Shown piece after piece: positions 35,929 through 47,659 of a DNA stretch of 64,000 bases. The position numbers were made by a program, and so were the translations under genes. The stretch is from Hufsiella ginkgonis (GTDB taxonomy: Bacteria > Bacteroidota > Bacteroidia > Sphingobacteriales > Sphingobacteriaceae). Where the stretch lies: assembly GCF_009834915.1 (NCBI RefSeq), contig NZ_WVHS01000006.1, positions 62,001 to 126,000 on the forward strand. Direction: 5' to 3'. Within the stretch, counting starts at the first letter, position 1; each line of letters begins with the position of its first letter. The notes beneath the pieces are model-generated. The model was not told the origin of the DNA. It made no database searches and saw nothing but the letters and a program-made list of their open reading frames with translations.

Positions 35929-36591
35929 ATGAAACGAGACATAAAAAGATTACTCCCCGTATTATTCTTGTGGTTTTCGGTTCCTGCCCTTGCGCAAACC
36001 TGGGAAACCGTTAAAATAGACAGCGTGGTTAGCGTGATCCTCCCAAAAGGACATACCAGCAACGATACGCTTGGCCAGAAGGTCTATTCGGCGCAAACGC
36101 TTTTTGGAAACATCCAGGTGGTGATAACGCCCGATAATCCGCGGCAGATGCCAGATATCGAGAAAAAGAAGCACCTGCTGAAATACTACGACAACTACCT
36201 TAACAAGGTGCAGAAATCTGCCAAAGGCACCGTAAGCAAGGAACGTGATACGCTGCTTGGCGACCTGCATGTAAAGGATTTTACCCTTACCTTACAGGGA
36301 AGCGCCGGCGAAGAGATCCGGAAATTCAGGATCCTCCATGAGAATTGCGCCACCTATACATTCCAGTTCTTTTACAATGCACTGCAAAAGGAGGTATCGG
36401 AAGGTGAAAGCAACAAATTCTTTAATGCCATTAAAGTCGCCAACGACCCGGCGGCTTCAAGCCAGTTCACCTCCGCCCCCGCTACGCCTGCGGATGTGCG
36501 ACCCAATAACAAACTGATCATCTGCAGCATCGGCGGCGCCGTGCTGCTAGCGGTGGTGATATGGTTGGCGATGAGAAAGAGGAAGCGGTAA
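35929..36591 (+). CDS. Unknown exported bitopic membrane protein
   Basis: I do not recognise the family. From the ATG at 35929 the product has 220 residues: signal peptide (LLPVLFLWFSVPALAQ), a soluble domain of about 150 residues beginning TWETVKIDSVVSVILPKGH, a linker rich in Ala, Ser, Thr and Pro, and one C-terminal hydrophobic segment (ICSIGGAVLLAVVIWLAM) ending RKRKR. A TTG at 35869 would extend it by 20 residues but place the signal peptide inside, so the ATG is chosen. It should be anchored in the inner membrane with the domain in the periplasm. It follows the M3 peptidase on the same strand. Confidence 0.7.
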   Translation: MKRDIKRLLPVLFLWFSVPALAQTWETVKIDSVVSVILPKGHTSNDTLGQKVYSAQTLFGNIQVVITPDNPRQMPDIEKKKHLLKYYDNYLNKVQKSAKGTVSKERDTLLGDLHVKDFTLTLQGSAGEEIRKFRILHENCATYTFQFFYNALQKEVSEGESNKFFNAIKVANDPAASSQFTSAPATPADVRPNNKLIICSIGGAVLLAVVIWLAMRKRKR

Positions 36592-36632
36592 GACCATAAC
36601 GAACCGGCTACCGATAACTACAAATAATTTTT

Positions 36633-36640
36633 TATGTTTG
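36633..36640 (+). promoter_or_regulatory. Bacteroidota -7 box of the amino acid permease gene
   Basis: TATGTTTG (TAnnTTTG) ends 30 bases before the ATG at 36671, in the 79-base gap after the unknown gene. The spacing suits a normal leader. A -33 TTG is not clear. Confidence 0.4.
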
Positions 36641-36670
36641 GTAATACTTAACTCTTACCGCATAAAATAG

Positions 36671-38371
36671 ATGGCAAATAACATTTTCAGGAAGAAATCG
36701 ATCCCAAAAATACTGGAAGAAGCAGCCAGGGGCGAACATGAGGGCTCCGGGTTAAAGCGGGTGCTCGGCGTACGCGACCTGACTTTTATGGGGATAGCGG
36801 CGGTAATAGGTGCAGGGATCTTCAGCAGTATCGGGAAAGCCTGCTATGATGGGGGCCCTGCAGTTATTTTTCTCTATATCTTTACGGCGGTGGCCTGCGG
36901 ATTCGCCGCTTTGTGTTATGCGCAGTTTGCCTCTACCGTTCCCGTATCCGGCAGCGCTTATACCTACTCCTATGTAACTTTCGGCGAAATCTTTGCGTGG
37001 ATCATCGGCTGGGACCTGTTAATGGAATATGCCATTGGAAACATCGCCGTAGCCATTTCCTGGAGCGATTACTTTACCGGGCTGATGGAGAAAGCTAATA
37101 TCCACATCCCGCATTGGCTTACCATGGATTATGCCACGGCACATGCCGGATTTACCGAAGCCAGCAAGCTGATAGCCGCCGGCACGGCAACGTCGGAGGT
37201 CGGTTCCACGCTGATGTCGCAGTTTAGTGCGTGGACAGATGCGCCTATGCTGATGGGGCTGCATGTGATCATGGACTTGCCGGCATTACTTATTGTATTG
37301 ATTATCACCGCCATCGTTTTCGTCGGGATCAATGAGTCGAGGTCGGCCAGCAACATCATGGTGATCATTAAGCTGGTGGTGATCTTCCTGGTGATCGTAG
37401 TGGGTGGTTATTATGTGCAGCCGGAGAACTGGTCGCCGTTCAACCCAAATGGATTTACCGGGGTGATGAAAGGGGTTTCGGCCGTATTCTTCGCTTATAT
37501 CGGCTTTGATGCCATTTCCACCACCGCCGAAGAATGTAAGAACCCACAGCGCGACCTGCCCCGGGGGATGATCTATTCGCTGATCATTTGCACGATATTA
37601 TACGTATTGCTCGCGTTGGTGCTCACGGGAATGATCCCGTTTTCCAGGCTGAACGTGGGCGATCCGCTGGCTGCGGTTTTCGATGAACGCGGCATGGCGT
37701 GGATTGCCGGCATCATCGCGGTAAGCGCAATTATTGCAACGGCCAGTGTATTGCTCGTTTTCCAGCTCGGCCAGCCACGGATCTGGATGAGCATGAGCCG
37801 CGACGGGTTACTTCCTAAGATCTTTTCTGCCATTCATCCAAAATACCAGACACCGTGGTTCTCCACGATCCTTACCGGCCTGGTAGTAGCCATACCGGCT
37901 TTATTCCTGAACCTGAATGTAGTGCTGGCACTGACGAGTATCGGTACCTTGTTCGCCTTCGTGCTCGTTTGCGGCGGCATCCTCGTGCTGGACAGCCAGG
38001 AAAACAAACCCGAATCGAAATTTAAGGTCCCCCACGTGAACGGGAAATACGTCGTGCCCCTCCTGTTCGCCGGCGCGATCATCCTGCTCCAGGTAAAAAT
38101 CCCCGGCTATTTTACCGGGTTGCTACATGCAGACGGGATCCCGATGATCCTCTTCTTCGTAGTGGCGCTGGTAGTAGCGGTATATACCTTCCTTCGCAAT
38201 TTCTCGCTTATCCCGGTGCTGGGACTGTTAAGCTGCCTGTACCTGATGGCGCAGGAAAGCGCCTCGAACTGGTTGCGGTTCCTTGTCTGGCTGATTATCG
38301 GGCTGGTGATCTACTTCCTGTTCAGTTATAAAAACAGCAAGCTGAATCAGCCCGAAAATGCGGTTAGGTAG
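36671..38371 (+). CDS. APC-family amino acid permease, cationic amino acid transporter-like
   Basis: A 566-residue inner-membrane transporter with twelve to fourteen helices. The TM1 motif GIAAVIGAGIFSSIG and the following ALCYAQFASTVPVSGSAYTYSY are typical of the CAT branch of the amino acid-polyamine-organocation superfamily; GFDAISTTAEECKNPQRDLP in the central helices agrees. It likely imports amino acids. A hydrophobic insert near residues 125-190 carries an extra loop. Substrate cannot be fixed. It converges with kup. Confidence 0.9.
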   Translation: MANNIFRKKSIPKILEEAARGEHEGSGLKRVLGVRDLTFMGIAAVIGAGIFSSIGKACYDGGPAVIFLYIFTAVACGFAALCYAQFASTVPVSGSAYTYSYVTFGEIFAWIIGWDLLMEYAIGNIAVAISWSDYFTGLMEKANIHIPHWLTMDYATAHAGFTEASKLIAAGTATSEVGSTLMSQFSAWTDAPMLMGLHVIMDLPALLIVLIITAIVFVGINESRSASNIMVIIKLVVIFLVIVVGGYYVQPENWSPFNPNGFTGVMKGVSAVFFAYIGFDAISTTAEECKNPQRDLPRGMIYSLIICTILYVLLALVLTGMIPFSRLNVGDPLAAVFDERGMAWIAGIIAVSAIIATASVLLVFQLGQPRIWMSMSRDGLLPKIFSAIHPKYQTPWFSTILTGLVVAIPALFLNLNVVLALTSIGTLFAFVLVCGGILVLDSQENKPESKFKVPHVNGKYVVPLLFAGAIILLQVKIPGYFTGLLHADGIPMILFFVVALVVAVYTFLRNFSLIPVLGLLSCLYLMAQESASNWLRFLVWLIIGLVIYFLFSYKNSKLNQPENAVR

Positions 38372-38425
38372 GTTCCCGCTTACTTAACGAAGGTTTCCCG
38401 CATAGCATAGTATTAGCGATGCACG

Positions 38426-40366
38426 TTACGTGATCCGTTTCATATCTACATTGCTCGTATTGGTGACTATCAGCGGCACCTGTTCTACGGTTACGAAGCT
38501 CAGGTCGAGGCCAAAGCTCCGCTCCTCAGATAAACTGAACTTTTTGAGGATAAAGTAGTAATCCATGATAAAGCGCTCGATAAAGCGGAGGTTATTTGCC
38601 CTCGACAGCACTTTTTCAAGCACTACGAAACGAAAATCGCCCACAATCTTATGCTTATTAAGCGAGGTGTACCGGCTTGTGATGTCCACTTCCCCGTTCT
38701 TTACCAACTCTTCTACCACCATCCTGAACAGCAGGTTGATCCGCTGCTCCACCCGGAACCCGAGCCTGAAATCGATACGGATCAGTTTGCCCGGGATCAG
38801 TGAATCGACCTTATACTCGCGGGTATAAGGTTCGTCCATCACATCAACGTGCACCAGCCAGTATACATCCGCCCGTTTGGGGTGTTTCTGCAGGATAGAA
38901 TACATGATCTTCGATTCTATCTCCGAATTAAAATTGGCGCTGGTAAGATACACCAGCTGCGAAGAATATTTAGGCACGGAAGTATCTTCACTCAGCTCAT
39001 TCAGGATAGGGTAATAATCCTCTATTTCGACAAACTTAACATAGCGGTTCTTAATCCGCCTTGCGGTAGACCATGCCCACATTACCGTAAACAGTACAAC
39101 CGCCAGCACCAGCGTGAACCAGCCTCCATGAAAGAACTTGGCCATATTACCTACCAGGAAACTGCATTCGATGAGCCCATAAAGAGTTACAAAGAGCAGG
39201 ATGAGGTAGTTGGGGAATTTCTTCCGTTTGAGATATACCGATACCAGGATGGTCGTTGCAAGGAATGTCATGTTGATGGCCAACCCGTAAGCACCTTCCA
39301 TATTCGTAGATTTCTGGAAATAGGCGACTACGATAAGGCACCCTACCCATAAGATCCAGTTAATAGAGGGAACATACAGCTGCCCTTTCTGGTTGGAAGG
39401 ATAATTGATCTTCACCTTAGGCCAGAGGTTGAGACGTACTGCCTCGGAGATCAGTGTAAACGAGCCCGTCACCATCGCCTGGCTGGCGATAATGGCGGCG
39501 ATGGTAGCGATCCCGATCCCGAAGATGAGGAACCAATCCGGCATCATCATGTAGAACGGATTTTCTGTGACCGGGAGCTTTTGTCCGATATGCTGCCACA
39601 ACCATACTCCCTGTCCGAAATAATTAAGCAGGAGGCAGCTTTTTACAAAGATCCAGCTGATGCGGATATTGGAGCGGCCGCAATGGCCCAGGTCGGAATA
39701 CAGCGCTTCTGCACCCGTGGTGCACAGGAATACGGCACCGAGTATAAAAAGGGCGCTCGGCGTGTGCGCCAGCAACTGGTAAGCGTACCACGGGTTTACT
39801 GCCTTCAGTATCCCAGGAAACTGTACCACAAAGCCGAATCCAAGCACGGCCATCATGCCGAACCAGATAAACATCAGCGGGCCAAACGCTTTCCCCACCA
39901 GCGACGTACCAAACTGCTGAATAATAAACAGCGCCGTAATAATGGCAACCACGATATAAACAGTGGGCAGCCCTTCGTATTTCGCACTCAGCCCCTCTAT
40001 GGCGGCGGAAACGGTGATCGGGGGGGTGATCATTCCGTCGGCGAGCAGCGTACATCCGCCGATCATCGCCGGGAACACCAGCCACTTTGCTTTCTTCCTT
40101 ACTAACGAAAAAAGGGAAAAGATCCCTCCTTCCCCTTTGTTATCAGCCCTTAGGGTGATAATAACATATTTAATGGTCGTTTGCAGCGTCAGTGTCCAGA
40201 AAATACAGGACAATCCCCCGAGTATCAGCTCACTATCGATAATCCTTTCTCCAACAATTGCTTTAAAAACGTATAACGGGGAGGTTCCGATGTCACCGTA
40301 GATGATGCCTAAACTGATCAGCAAGCCTCCGGCAGATAACTTGTGAAGATCCTTATGATTTGCCAC
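38426..40366 (-). CDS. kup: Kup-family potassium uptake transporter
   Basis: A 646-residue protein: twelve hydrophobic helices over about the first 430 residues and a soluble C-terminal domain. GIIYGDIGTSPLYVFK near the N-terminus is the Kup/HAK/KT signature, and ADNKGEGGIFSLFSLVRKK follows. These are proton-coupled K+ importers. The gene has the best-formed promoter in the window: TACTTTTG with a TTG 20 bases upstream. Confidence 0.95.
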   Translation of the reverse strand: MANHKDLHKLSAGGLLISLGIIYGDIGTSPLYVFKAIVGERIIDSELILGGLSCIFWTLTLQTTIKYVIITLRADNKGEGGIFSLFSLVRKKAKWLVFPAMIGGCTLLADGMITPPITVSAAIEGLSAKYEGLPTVYIVVAIITALFIIQQFGTSLVGKAFGPLMFIWFGMMAVLGFGFVVQFPGILKAVNPWYAYQLLAHTPSALFILGAVFLCTTGAEALYSDLGHCGRSNIRISWIFVKSCLLLNYFGQGVWLWQHIGQKLPVTENPFYMMMPDWFLIFGIGIATIAAIIASQAMVTGSFTLISEAVRLNLWPKVKINYPSNQKGQLYVPSINWILWVGCLIVVAYFQKSTNMEGAYGLAINMTFLATTILVSVYLKRKKFPNYLILLFVTLYGLIECSFLVGNMAKFFHGGWFTLVLAVVLFTVMWAWSTARRIKNRYVKFVEIEDYYPILNELSEDTSVPKYSSQLVYLTSANFNSEIESKIMYSILQKHPKRADVYWLVHVDVMDEPYTREYKVDSLIPGKLIRIDFRLGFRVEQRINLLFRMVVEELVKNGEVDITSRYTSLNKHKIVGDFRFVVLEKVLSRANNLRFIERFIMDYYFILKKFSLSEERSFGLDLSFVTVEQVPLIVTNTSNVDMKRIT

Positions 40367-40388
40367 TTATCTATGAAAAAATGTGGCC

Positions 40389-40419
40389 CAAAAGTACATC
40401 TTGAAAAACAATTAAACAA
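40389..40419 (-). promoter_or_regulatory. Two-element Bacteroidota promoter of kup
   Basis: On the minus strand TTG (40417-40419), 20 bases, then TACTTTTG (40389-40396), ending 22 bases before the kup ATG. Both the -33 and -7 elements and the spacer match the Bacteroidota housekeeping consensus. Confidence 0.55.
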
Positions 40420-40550
40420 TGTTGTTTTTTCCTTGATCACCAGGGCATTATTTAGAAACTACGGGAACCATTTATTGTTTGTTCACGTATGAAGGTAAAA
40501 AGATTCCGGCATCTAATTTGCCCGGATCTCAAAACAGGAGCAAGACGAGA

Positions 40551-40587
40551 TTGTTAAAATGAGCGGGATTGTTAAAAACTGTTAAAA
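40551..40587 (+). promoter_or_regulatory. Phased GTTAAA repeats upstream of the type IX sorted protein
   Basis: TTGTTAAAA at 40551 and 40569 and CTGTTAAAA at 40579, with steps of 18 and 10 bases. The last copy ends exactly 70 bases before the ATG at 40657. A matching trio with the same 70-base distance precedes the gene at 47196. It could be an activator or upstream promoter element. Confidence 0.45.
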
Positions 40588-40632
40588 TCTAAATAATACG
40601 TTCAACGAAGAATATTATTGTTTTTTATTTTA

Positions 40633-40640
40633 TAATTTTG
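40633..40640 (+). promoter_or_regulatory. Bacteroidota -7 box of the sorting-domain protein gene
   Basis: TAATTTTG (TAnnTTTG) in a very AT-rich stretch, ending 16 bases before the ATG. The nearest TTG is only 12 bases upstream, too close for a normal -33 element. Confidence 0.4.
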
Positions 40641-40656
40641 TTTCAACACTAGCTGA

Positions 40657-41211
40657 ATGGTAAAATTTTACTTCACATCTTTCCGTAAAGTTTTCGTCCT
40701 GGCGACATTTATAGTCGCAGGAAGCCTCAGCGCGTCTGCTTTTAACAGCACCACTTTACCCGACACCACCCGCCGCGCGTCTAAATCCACGGTTAAGATC
40801 ACGGATACCCGGAAAGACCGTCCTTCAAACACCGGGGTTAAGATCAACTTTGTACCTTTTAAACCGGCGGAGCTTAAACCGATCGCGGGTAGCCAGGGTA
40901 CTCCCAAAACCGCAGCCGGCCAGCCGGAAAAAGACAGCAAAGATAACAAAGTCCTTACCAACCTGAAGGTGTTCCCGATCCCGGTTGACGACCAGATCAA
41001 TTTTTCTTACCACATTGCTAAAGACGCGAACGTCACCATCAAGGTCATGGACCTTCTCGGGAATGAGATCGCTACGCTCCTGTCGCAGAAAATGTCGGCG
41101 GGGGAACAGCTTAATACGTTTAACATTTCGTCAAAACTCACTACGGGTATTTATTTTATCCGCTTTGTAGTAGGTAACGAACCCGTGATCAAACGGATCT
41201 CGGTATTGTAG
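40657..41211 (+). CDS. Secreted protein with type IX C-terminal sorting domain
   Basis: A 184-residue protein with an N-terminal signal segment (FVLATFIVAGSLSASA) and a C-terminal domain from about residue 105: KVFPIPVDDQINFSYHI, VTIKVMDLLGNEIATLL, GIYFIRFVVGNEPVIKRISVL. This is the type A sorting domain recognised by the type IX secretion system. Between the two lies only about 70 residues of Thr/Lys/Pro-rich, low-complexity sequence, so there is almost no cargo domain. It may be a small surface adhesin, or a carrier whose sorting domain is the protein. PorT is encoded at 31.1 kb. Confidence 0.85.
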   Translation: MVKFYFTSFRKVFVLATFIVAGSLSASAFNSTTLPDTTRRASKSTVKITDTRKDRPSNTGVKINFVPFKPAELKPIAGSQGTPKTAAGQPEKDSKDNKVLTNLKVFPIPVDDQINFSYHIAKDANVTIKVMDLLGNEIATLLSQKMSAGEQLNTFNISSKLTTGIYFIRFVVGNEPVIKRISVL

Positions 41212-41284
41212 GTGAGCTGCCGGCTATAGCCCTGGGATTCTTCAAATTTCGCGTCATCACAATCTTTTCGTTGCCGCCTGACAA

Positions 41285-41314
41285 GCTAATAGCTATCGGC
41301 CAACGGCTATTAGC
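41285..41314. repeat. Intergenic inverted repeat GCTAATAGC/GCTATTAGC
   Basis: Perfect 9-base arms at 41285-41293 and 41306-41314 around a 12-base centre, 24 bases before the FAH-family gene. Related units occur at 20343-20369 and 50966-51100, so this is a member of a dispersed non-coding repeat family. Confidence 0.6.
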
Positions 41315-41337
41315 CATAAATATCTATTTTTACGCCT

Positions 41338-41949
41338 ATGAAAATCATCGCCATCGGTCGCAACTATGCTGATCATGCCAAAGAGTTAAATAATCCCGTG
41401 CCAACCGTGCCAGTTATTTTCATGAAACCGGACACTGCTGTGCTAAAAGATAATCAACCGTTCTATCACCCTGAGTTTTCGAAAGACGTTCATCATGAAA
41501 TTGAGCTGGTCTTAAAAGTGTGTAAAGAAGGAAAACACATCAGCGAGAAATTTGCGGGTAACTATTATGACGAGATCGGGCTGGGCATAGACTTTACCGC
41601 CCGCGATATCCAGGCCCGGCACAAAGAAAAAGGCCTTCCCTGGGAGCTGGCCAAATCTTTCGATAACTCGGCGCCTGTAAGCCGGTTCCTCCCTAAAACC
41701 GGCTTTGAAGACCTGTATAACTTAACGATCCGCCTCGATATTAACGGCAACACCGTGCAAACCGGTAATACCCGCGATCTGTTATTTGGTTTCGAGCAAC
41801 TCATCGCATTCGTTTCCCAATATATCACCCTAAAAAAAGGCGATCTCATTTTTACCGGAACTCCTCCCGGCGTAGGAAAAGTAGCCATCGGGGACCATTT
41901 GGCAGGCTATTTGGAAGATGTGAAACTGTTAGATTTCCACGTAAAATAG
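41338..41949 (+). CDS. Fumarylacetoacetate hydrolase family protein
   Basis: A compact, 203-residue FAH-fold enzyme. The metal-binding carboxylates are seen in HHEIELVLKV near residues 50-58 and GIDFTARDIQ near 80, and the active-site region GTPPGVG near 175. Small members of this size are acylpyruvases, oxaloacetate decarboxylases or oxaloacetate tautomerases (FAHD1-like), so clean-up of a keto acid in the cytosol is likely. The exact substrate is open. It opens a plus-strand run with the M23 peptidase and bcp. Confidence 0.85.
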   Translation: MKIIAIGRNYADHAKELNNPVPTVPVIFMKPDTAVLKDNQPFYHPEFSKDVHHEIELVLKVCKEGKHISEKFAGNYYDEIGLGIDFTARDIQARHKEKGLPWELAKSFDNSAPVSRFLPKTGFEDLYNLTIRLDINGNTVQTGNTRDLLFGFEQLIAFVSQYITLKKGDLIFTGTPPGVGKVAIGDHLAGYLEDVKLLDFHVK

Positions 41950-41964
41950 TCTTCACGTTCGCTA

Positions 41965-43677
41965 ATGCAGAAATACTACCTCGCTGCTCTTTTACTTTCC
42001 TGTTGCTATTCCTCTTTTTCGCAGGAAACACCTTCAAAAAGGCCGTATCCGCAAACGGATTTTCGCTCCCCATTGGACATCCCTATTTCGCTGGCCGGAT
42101 CGTTTGGCGAGATCAGGAGTAATCATTTTCACTCTGGGCTGGACCTTCGGACCAACCAGCAGGAAGGGCTTCCCGTACATGCCGCTGCCGATGGATACAT
42201 TTCAAGGCTGCGGGTACAGATAGGCGGCGGCGGCAACATCGTGTACATCAACCATGGCAACGGGTACACCACCGTTTATATGCACCTACAACGGTTTAGC
42301 GAAAAGATCGCTTCGCGTGTGCGCTTTAACCAGTTCATGAGCCATAGTTTCGATATCGATTTCCCGCTATTCCCTGCCGAGATCTTTGTTAAAAAGGGAG
42401 AAGTGATCGCGCTGTCGGGGAATACGGGCGGAAGTGCGGGGCCCCATCTTCATTTCGAGATCCGCGACAGCAAAACTGAAGAAACGATTAACGCGCCATT
42501 ATTTGGCATTGGGCCAAATGACCGCACAAAGCCTGTCATTTCCGGTCTTTACCTGTATCGCTTAAATGACCTGCCTTTTAGCGAGCGTACGCCTAAACAA
42601 TATTTCCAGGTAAGCGGCGGCGCAGGCAGCTACCGGTTGAACCAATCGCCTGTGATCAATATCGGCGGCGAGGCAGGTGTCGGTATTATGACCTACGACC
42701 AAAGTGTGCCCGGGGGCAACAAGAATGGCGTTTACTCCATCCAGCTTACACTTGATGGTACCGTGATCTATTTTTCAGAGCTCGAGCGTTTCTCCTTCAG
42801 CAATAGCCGGGCGGTAAATTCGCATATCGACTACCCGGCGCTCCTGAGCAGCGGACGAAGTATCCAGAAAAGTTTCGTAGAACCAGGCAACCCGCTCACT
42901 ATTTATAAAAAGCTGGTAAACGGCGGCCGTTTCACCTTAACCGGCGACAGTATTCACAACATGGTTTACACTATAAAAGACGTATACGGCAATACAAGTA
43001 CACTGACCTTCAAAGTAAAAAATAACCCCAAAGCCGCGCTTGCCGCGCCTCCTTTTAAAGGCGTGAAAACATTGGTTTATAACCAGGACAATGACTTTGC
43101 GGCCCCGGGCATGCGGGTCTCATTTCCAAAGGGGATTTTCTATAGCAATGTTGAGCTTAATTACAGCGAAAACGCAAAACCGGCTGGTGCATTTTCGAAA
43201 TCCTACCAGGTACATACCCGGTTAATCCCGGTACACGATGCCTATACGCTTTGGATCAAGCCCGATTCTGCCCTTCGTGCCGAATGGCAGAATAAGGCGG
43301 TTATCGTAGACAGCCGGGGAATCTCCCAGGGCGGAGTTGTTGAGGACGGGTTTATAAAGGCCTCTCCACGCTACCTCGGCAGCTTTTATGTGAAGATCGA
43401 TACGCTGGCGCCGGTGATCAGGTCGCTGACGTTAACGGAAGGCAAATCACTGGCTGGCGTTAAAAAGATCTTTTTTAAGATCTCCGATAACTTATCCGGG
43501 ATTAAAACTTTCTATGGAAGTATTGACGGGCAATGGGTGTTAATGGAATACGACCTTAAAACCGCCACTTTATGGCATACTTTTGGTGAATCTGTCACGG
43601 GTAACCACATCTTTAAACTGGTGGTAACAGACGCGAAGGGAAACGAGAAAACATTCACTGCCAACTTTAACAGGTAA
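41965..43677 (+). CDS. M23 (LytM) family metallopeptidase, secreted
   Basis: A 570-residue protein with a signal peptide (cut after SSFSQ). The LytM domain covers about residues 40-175: first zinc ligands in HFHSGLDLRTN near 54, then HGNGYTTVYMHL and GPHLHFEI near 159. All four catalytic/zinc positions appear intact, so it may be an active peptidoglycan endopeptidase. The remaining 390 residues look like beta-sandwich domains, with FKISDNLSGIKTFYGSIDG near the end. It acts in the periplasm or on the cell surface. Confidence 0.88.
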   Translation: MQKYYLAALLLSCCYSSFSQETPSKRPYPQTDFRSPLDIPISLAGSFGEIRSNHFHSGLDLRTNQQEGLPVHAAADGYISRLRVQIGGGGNIVYINHGNGYTTVYMHLQRFSEKIASRVRFNQFMSHSFDIDFPLFPAEIFVKKGEVIALSGNTGGSAGPHLHFEIRDSKTEETINAPLFGIGPNDRTKPVISGLYLYRLNDLPFSERTPKQYFQVSGGAGSYRLNQSPVINIGGEAGVGIMTYDQSVPGGNKNGVYSIQLTLDGTVIYFSELERFSFSNSRAVNSHIDYPALLSSGRSIQKSFVEPGNPLTIYKKLVNGGRFTLTGDSIHNMVYTIKDVYGNTSTLTFKVKNNPKAALAAPPFKGVKTLVYNQDNDFAAPGMRVSFPKGIFYSNVELNYSENAKPAGAFSKSYQVHTRLIPVHDAYTLWIKPDSALRAEWQNKAVIVDSRGISQGGVVEDGFIKASPRYLGSFYVKIDTLAPVIRSLTLTEGKSLAGVKKIFFKISDNLSGIKTFYGSIDGQWVLMEYDLKTATLWHTFGESVTGNHIFKLVVTDAKGNEKTFTANFNR

Positions 43678-43683
43678 TTTAAG

Positions 43684-44160
43684 ATGCCAACTCCTCAGCA
43701 AGGTGATCCAGCACCCGATTTTACTGCGACTGACCAACACGGGAATAAGGTTTCGCTTAGTGATTACCGCGGAAAGGAAGTGATCCTGTATTTCTACCCG
43801 CAGGATAACACGCCAACATGCACGGTAGAGGCCTGTAATTTCCGCGATAATTACCAGTCGCTGCAGCGAAAAGGTTTCGAAGTGATCGGTATCAGCCCTG
43901 ACAACGAAAAATCACATACCCGCTTTATCACCAAACACCAGCTGCCGTTTACGCTGATCGCCGACAAGGATAGAAAGATCGTAGAACGGTACGGCCTTTG
44001 GGTAGAGAAAACCACGTTTGGTCGTACTTATATGGGAACGGCCCGTAAAACCTTCGTAATCGGGAAAGACGGCGTCATTAAACTGGTGATCGATAAGGTA
44101 ACGTCGAAAACCGCGTCACAACAAGTACTGGACCTGCTCGGGCAGGCAAACCCGGAATAA
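43684..44160 (+). CDS. bcp: Thioredoxin-dependent thiol peroxidase (Bcp/PrxQ)
   Basis: A 158-residue peroxiredoxin that reduces hydroperoxides using thioredoxin. The PrxQ motif TPTCTVEACNFRD holds the peroxidatic cysteine and, five residues later, the resolving cysteine (CxxxxC). YFYPQDNTPTC and GTARKTFVIGKDG are usual for the family. Six bases after the M23 gene, and convergent with parC. Confidence 0.95.
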   Translation: MPTPQQGDPAPDFTATDQHGNKVSLSDYRGKEVILYFYPQDNTPTCTVEACNFRDNYQSLQRKGFEVIGISPDNEKSHTRFITKHQLPFTLIADKDRKIVERYGLWVEKTTFGRTYMGTARKTFVIGKDGVIKLVIDKVTSKTASQQVLDLLGQANPE

Positions 44161-44193
44161 CCAGCGACGCGCGTTACGTTCTTATTATTCCGG
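44152..44193. other. Inverted repeat across the bcp-parC convergence
   Basis: CCGGAATAA (44152-44160, containing the bcp stop) and TTATTCCGG (44185-44193) are perfect 9-base arms around 24 bases. It could act as a weak two-way terminator, but no T tract follows. Confidence 0.35.
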
Positions 44194-44206
44194 CTCTCTC
44201 CTGGTA

Positions 44207-46942
<2,736 letters not shown>

Positions 46943-47086
46943 TTCAGCACGTTGATATTGATAATCAGGTACAAATGACCTGGTTAAAAAGAATGGCTTT
47001 TAGTAACTTTGCAACCGGTAAATATACTGGTTAAGGCGGCAACGCCCTAGTTTAAGTTTTTAACACTCCTCCTCCTCTTGTGTGAA

Positions 47087-47126
47087 TTGTTAAATTTTTG
47101 TTAAAATTTGAGCCAATTTGTTAAAT
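47087..47126 (+). promoter_or_regulatory. Phased GTTAAA repeats upstream of the NTF2-like gene
   Basis: TTGTTAAAT at 47087, TTGTTAAAA at 47098 and TTGTTAAAT at 47118, steps of 11 and 20 bases. The last ends 70 bases before the ATG at 47196, exactly as at the gene at 40657. A near-match to the -7 box, GAACTTTG, lies at 47164-47171. Confidence 0.45.
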
Positions 47127-47195
47127 CGTGTAACACATTTTTTTTTCCTGCGTCTATTTAAATGAACTTTGACCTATTAACCTGGGATTAATATC

Positions 47196-47636
47196 ATGAA
47201 AACTTTAACGATCGCATTTGCCGCTTGCCTGATGGCCGCTACAGCCTTCGGCGCCAAAGCCGATGGAACCCGTACCGCTACCGACAAGATGAGCATGAAA
47301 TATGCTGTTACGATTTACATCGATGCTTTTAGCCAGGGGAAATTAACGGGGCTGGCCGAAATACTGGACGAAAACGTAAAACTGACCACCTCAAGTGGAA
47401 CAGACATCCGCACTTACAGCAAGTCAGACATCATCTACATGCTAAAACCTACCCGCGATGTAGAGCAAAATTGCAAAACAAGCTATTCAGTGATCGAATC
47501 ATTGCCCAACCAGGTAGTGGTTAAGGTGAACATGAAATACAATGCATTCACCAAAGTGAATTATGTAACCATGGCTCAAACGGTAAAAGGATGGAAGATC
47601 ACTAACATTTCTACCGTTTTCCAGGGAGTTAGCTAA
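47196..47636 (+). CDS. Secreted NTF2-like (putative lumazine-binding) protein
   Basis: A 146-residue protein with a signal peptide (cut after about GAKA). The mature part has the alpha+beta cone pattern of NTF2-like proteins: helix with AVTIYIDAFSQGKLTGLAEILDENVKL, then strands VVVKVNMKY and GWKITNISTVFQ. It fits the putative lumazine-binding/SnoaL-like group common in Bacteroidota, whose function is generally unknown. Lies alone on the plus strand between parC and cdd. Confidence 0.75.
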   Translation: MKTLTIAFAACLMAATAFGAKADGTRTATDKMSMKYAVTIYIDAFSQGKLTGLAEILDENVKLTTSSGTDIRTYSKSDIIYMLKPTRDVEQNCKTSYSVIESLPNQVVVKVNMKYNAFTKVNYVTMAQTVKGWKITNISTVFQGVS

Positions 47637-47659
47637 GTTTATCTTCACTATAAATCCGC

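Noticed and set aside
40490-40558. A 22-codon frame in the kup/sorting-protein gap
   Set aside because: Too short, no support from context or composition.
47027-47060. A possible terminator GGCG-GCAA-CGCC before a T-rich tract
   Set aside because: The stem is only four pairs and the T tract is displaced by about ten bases.
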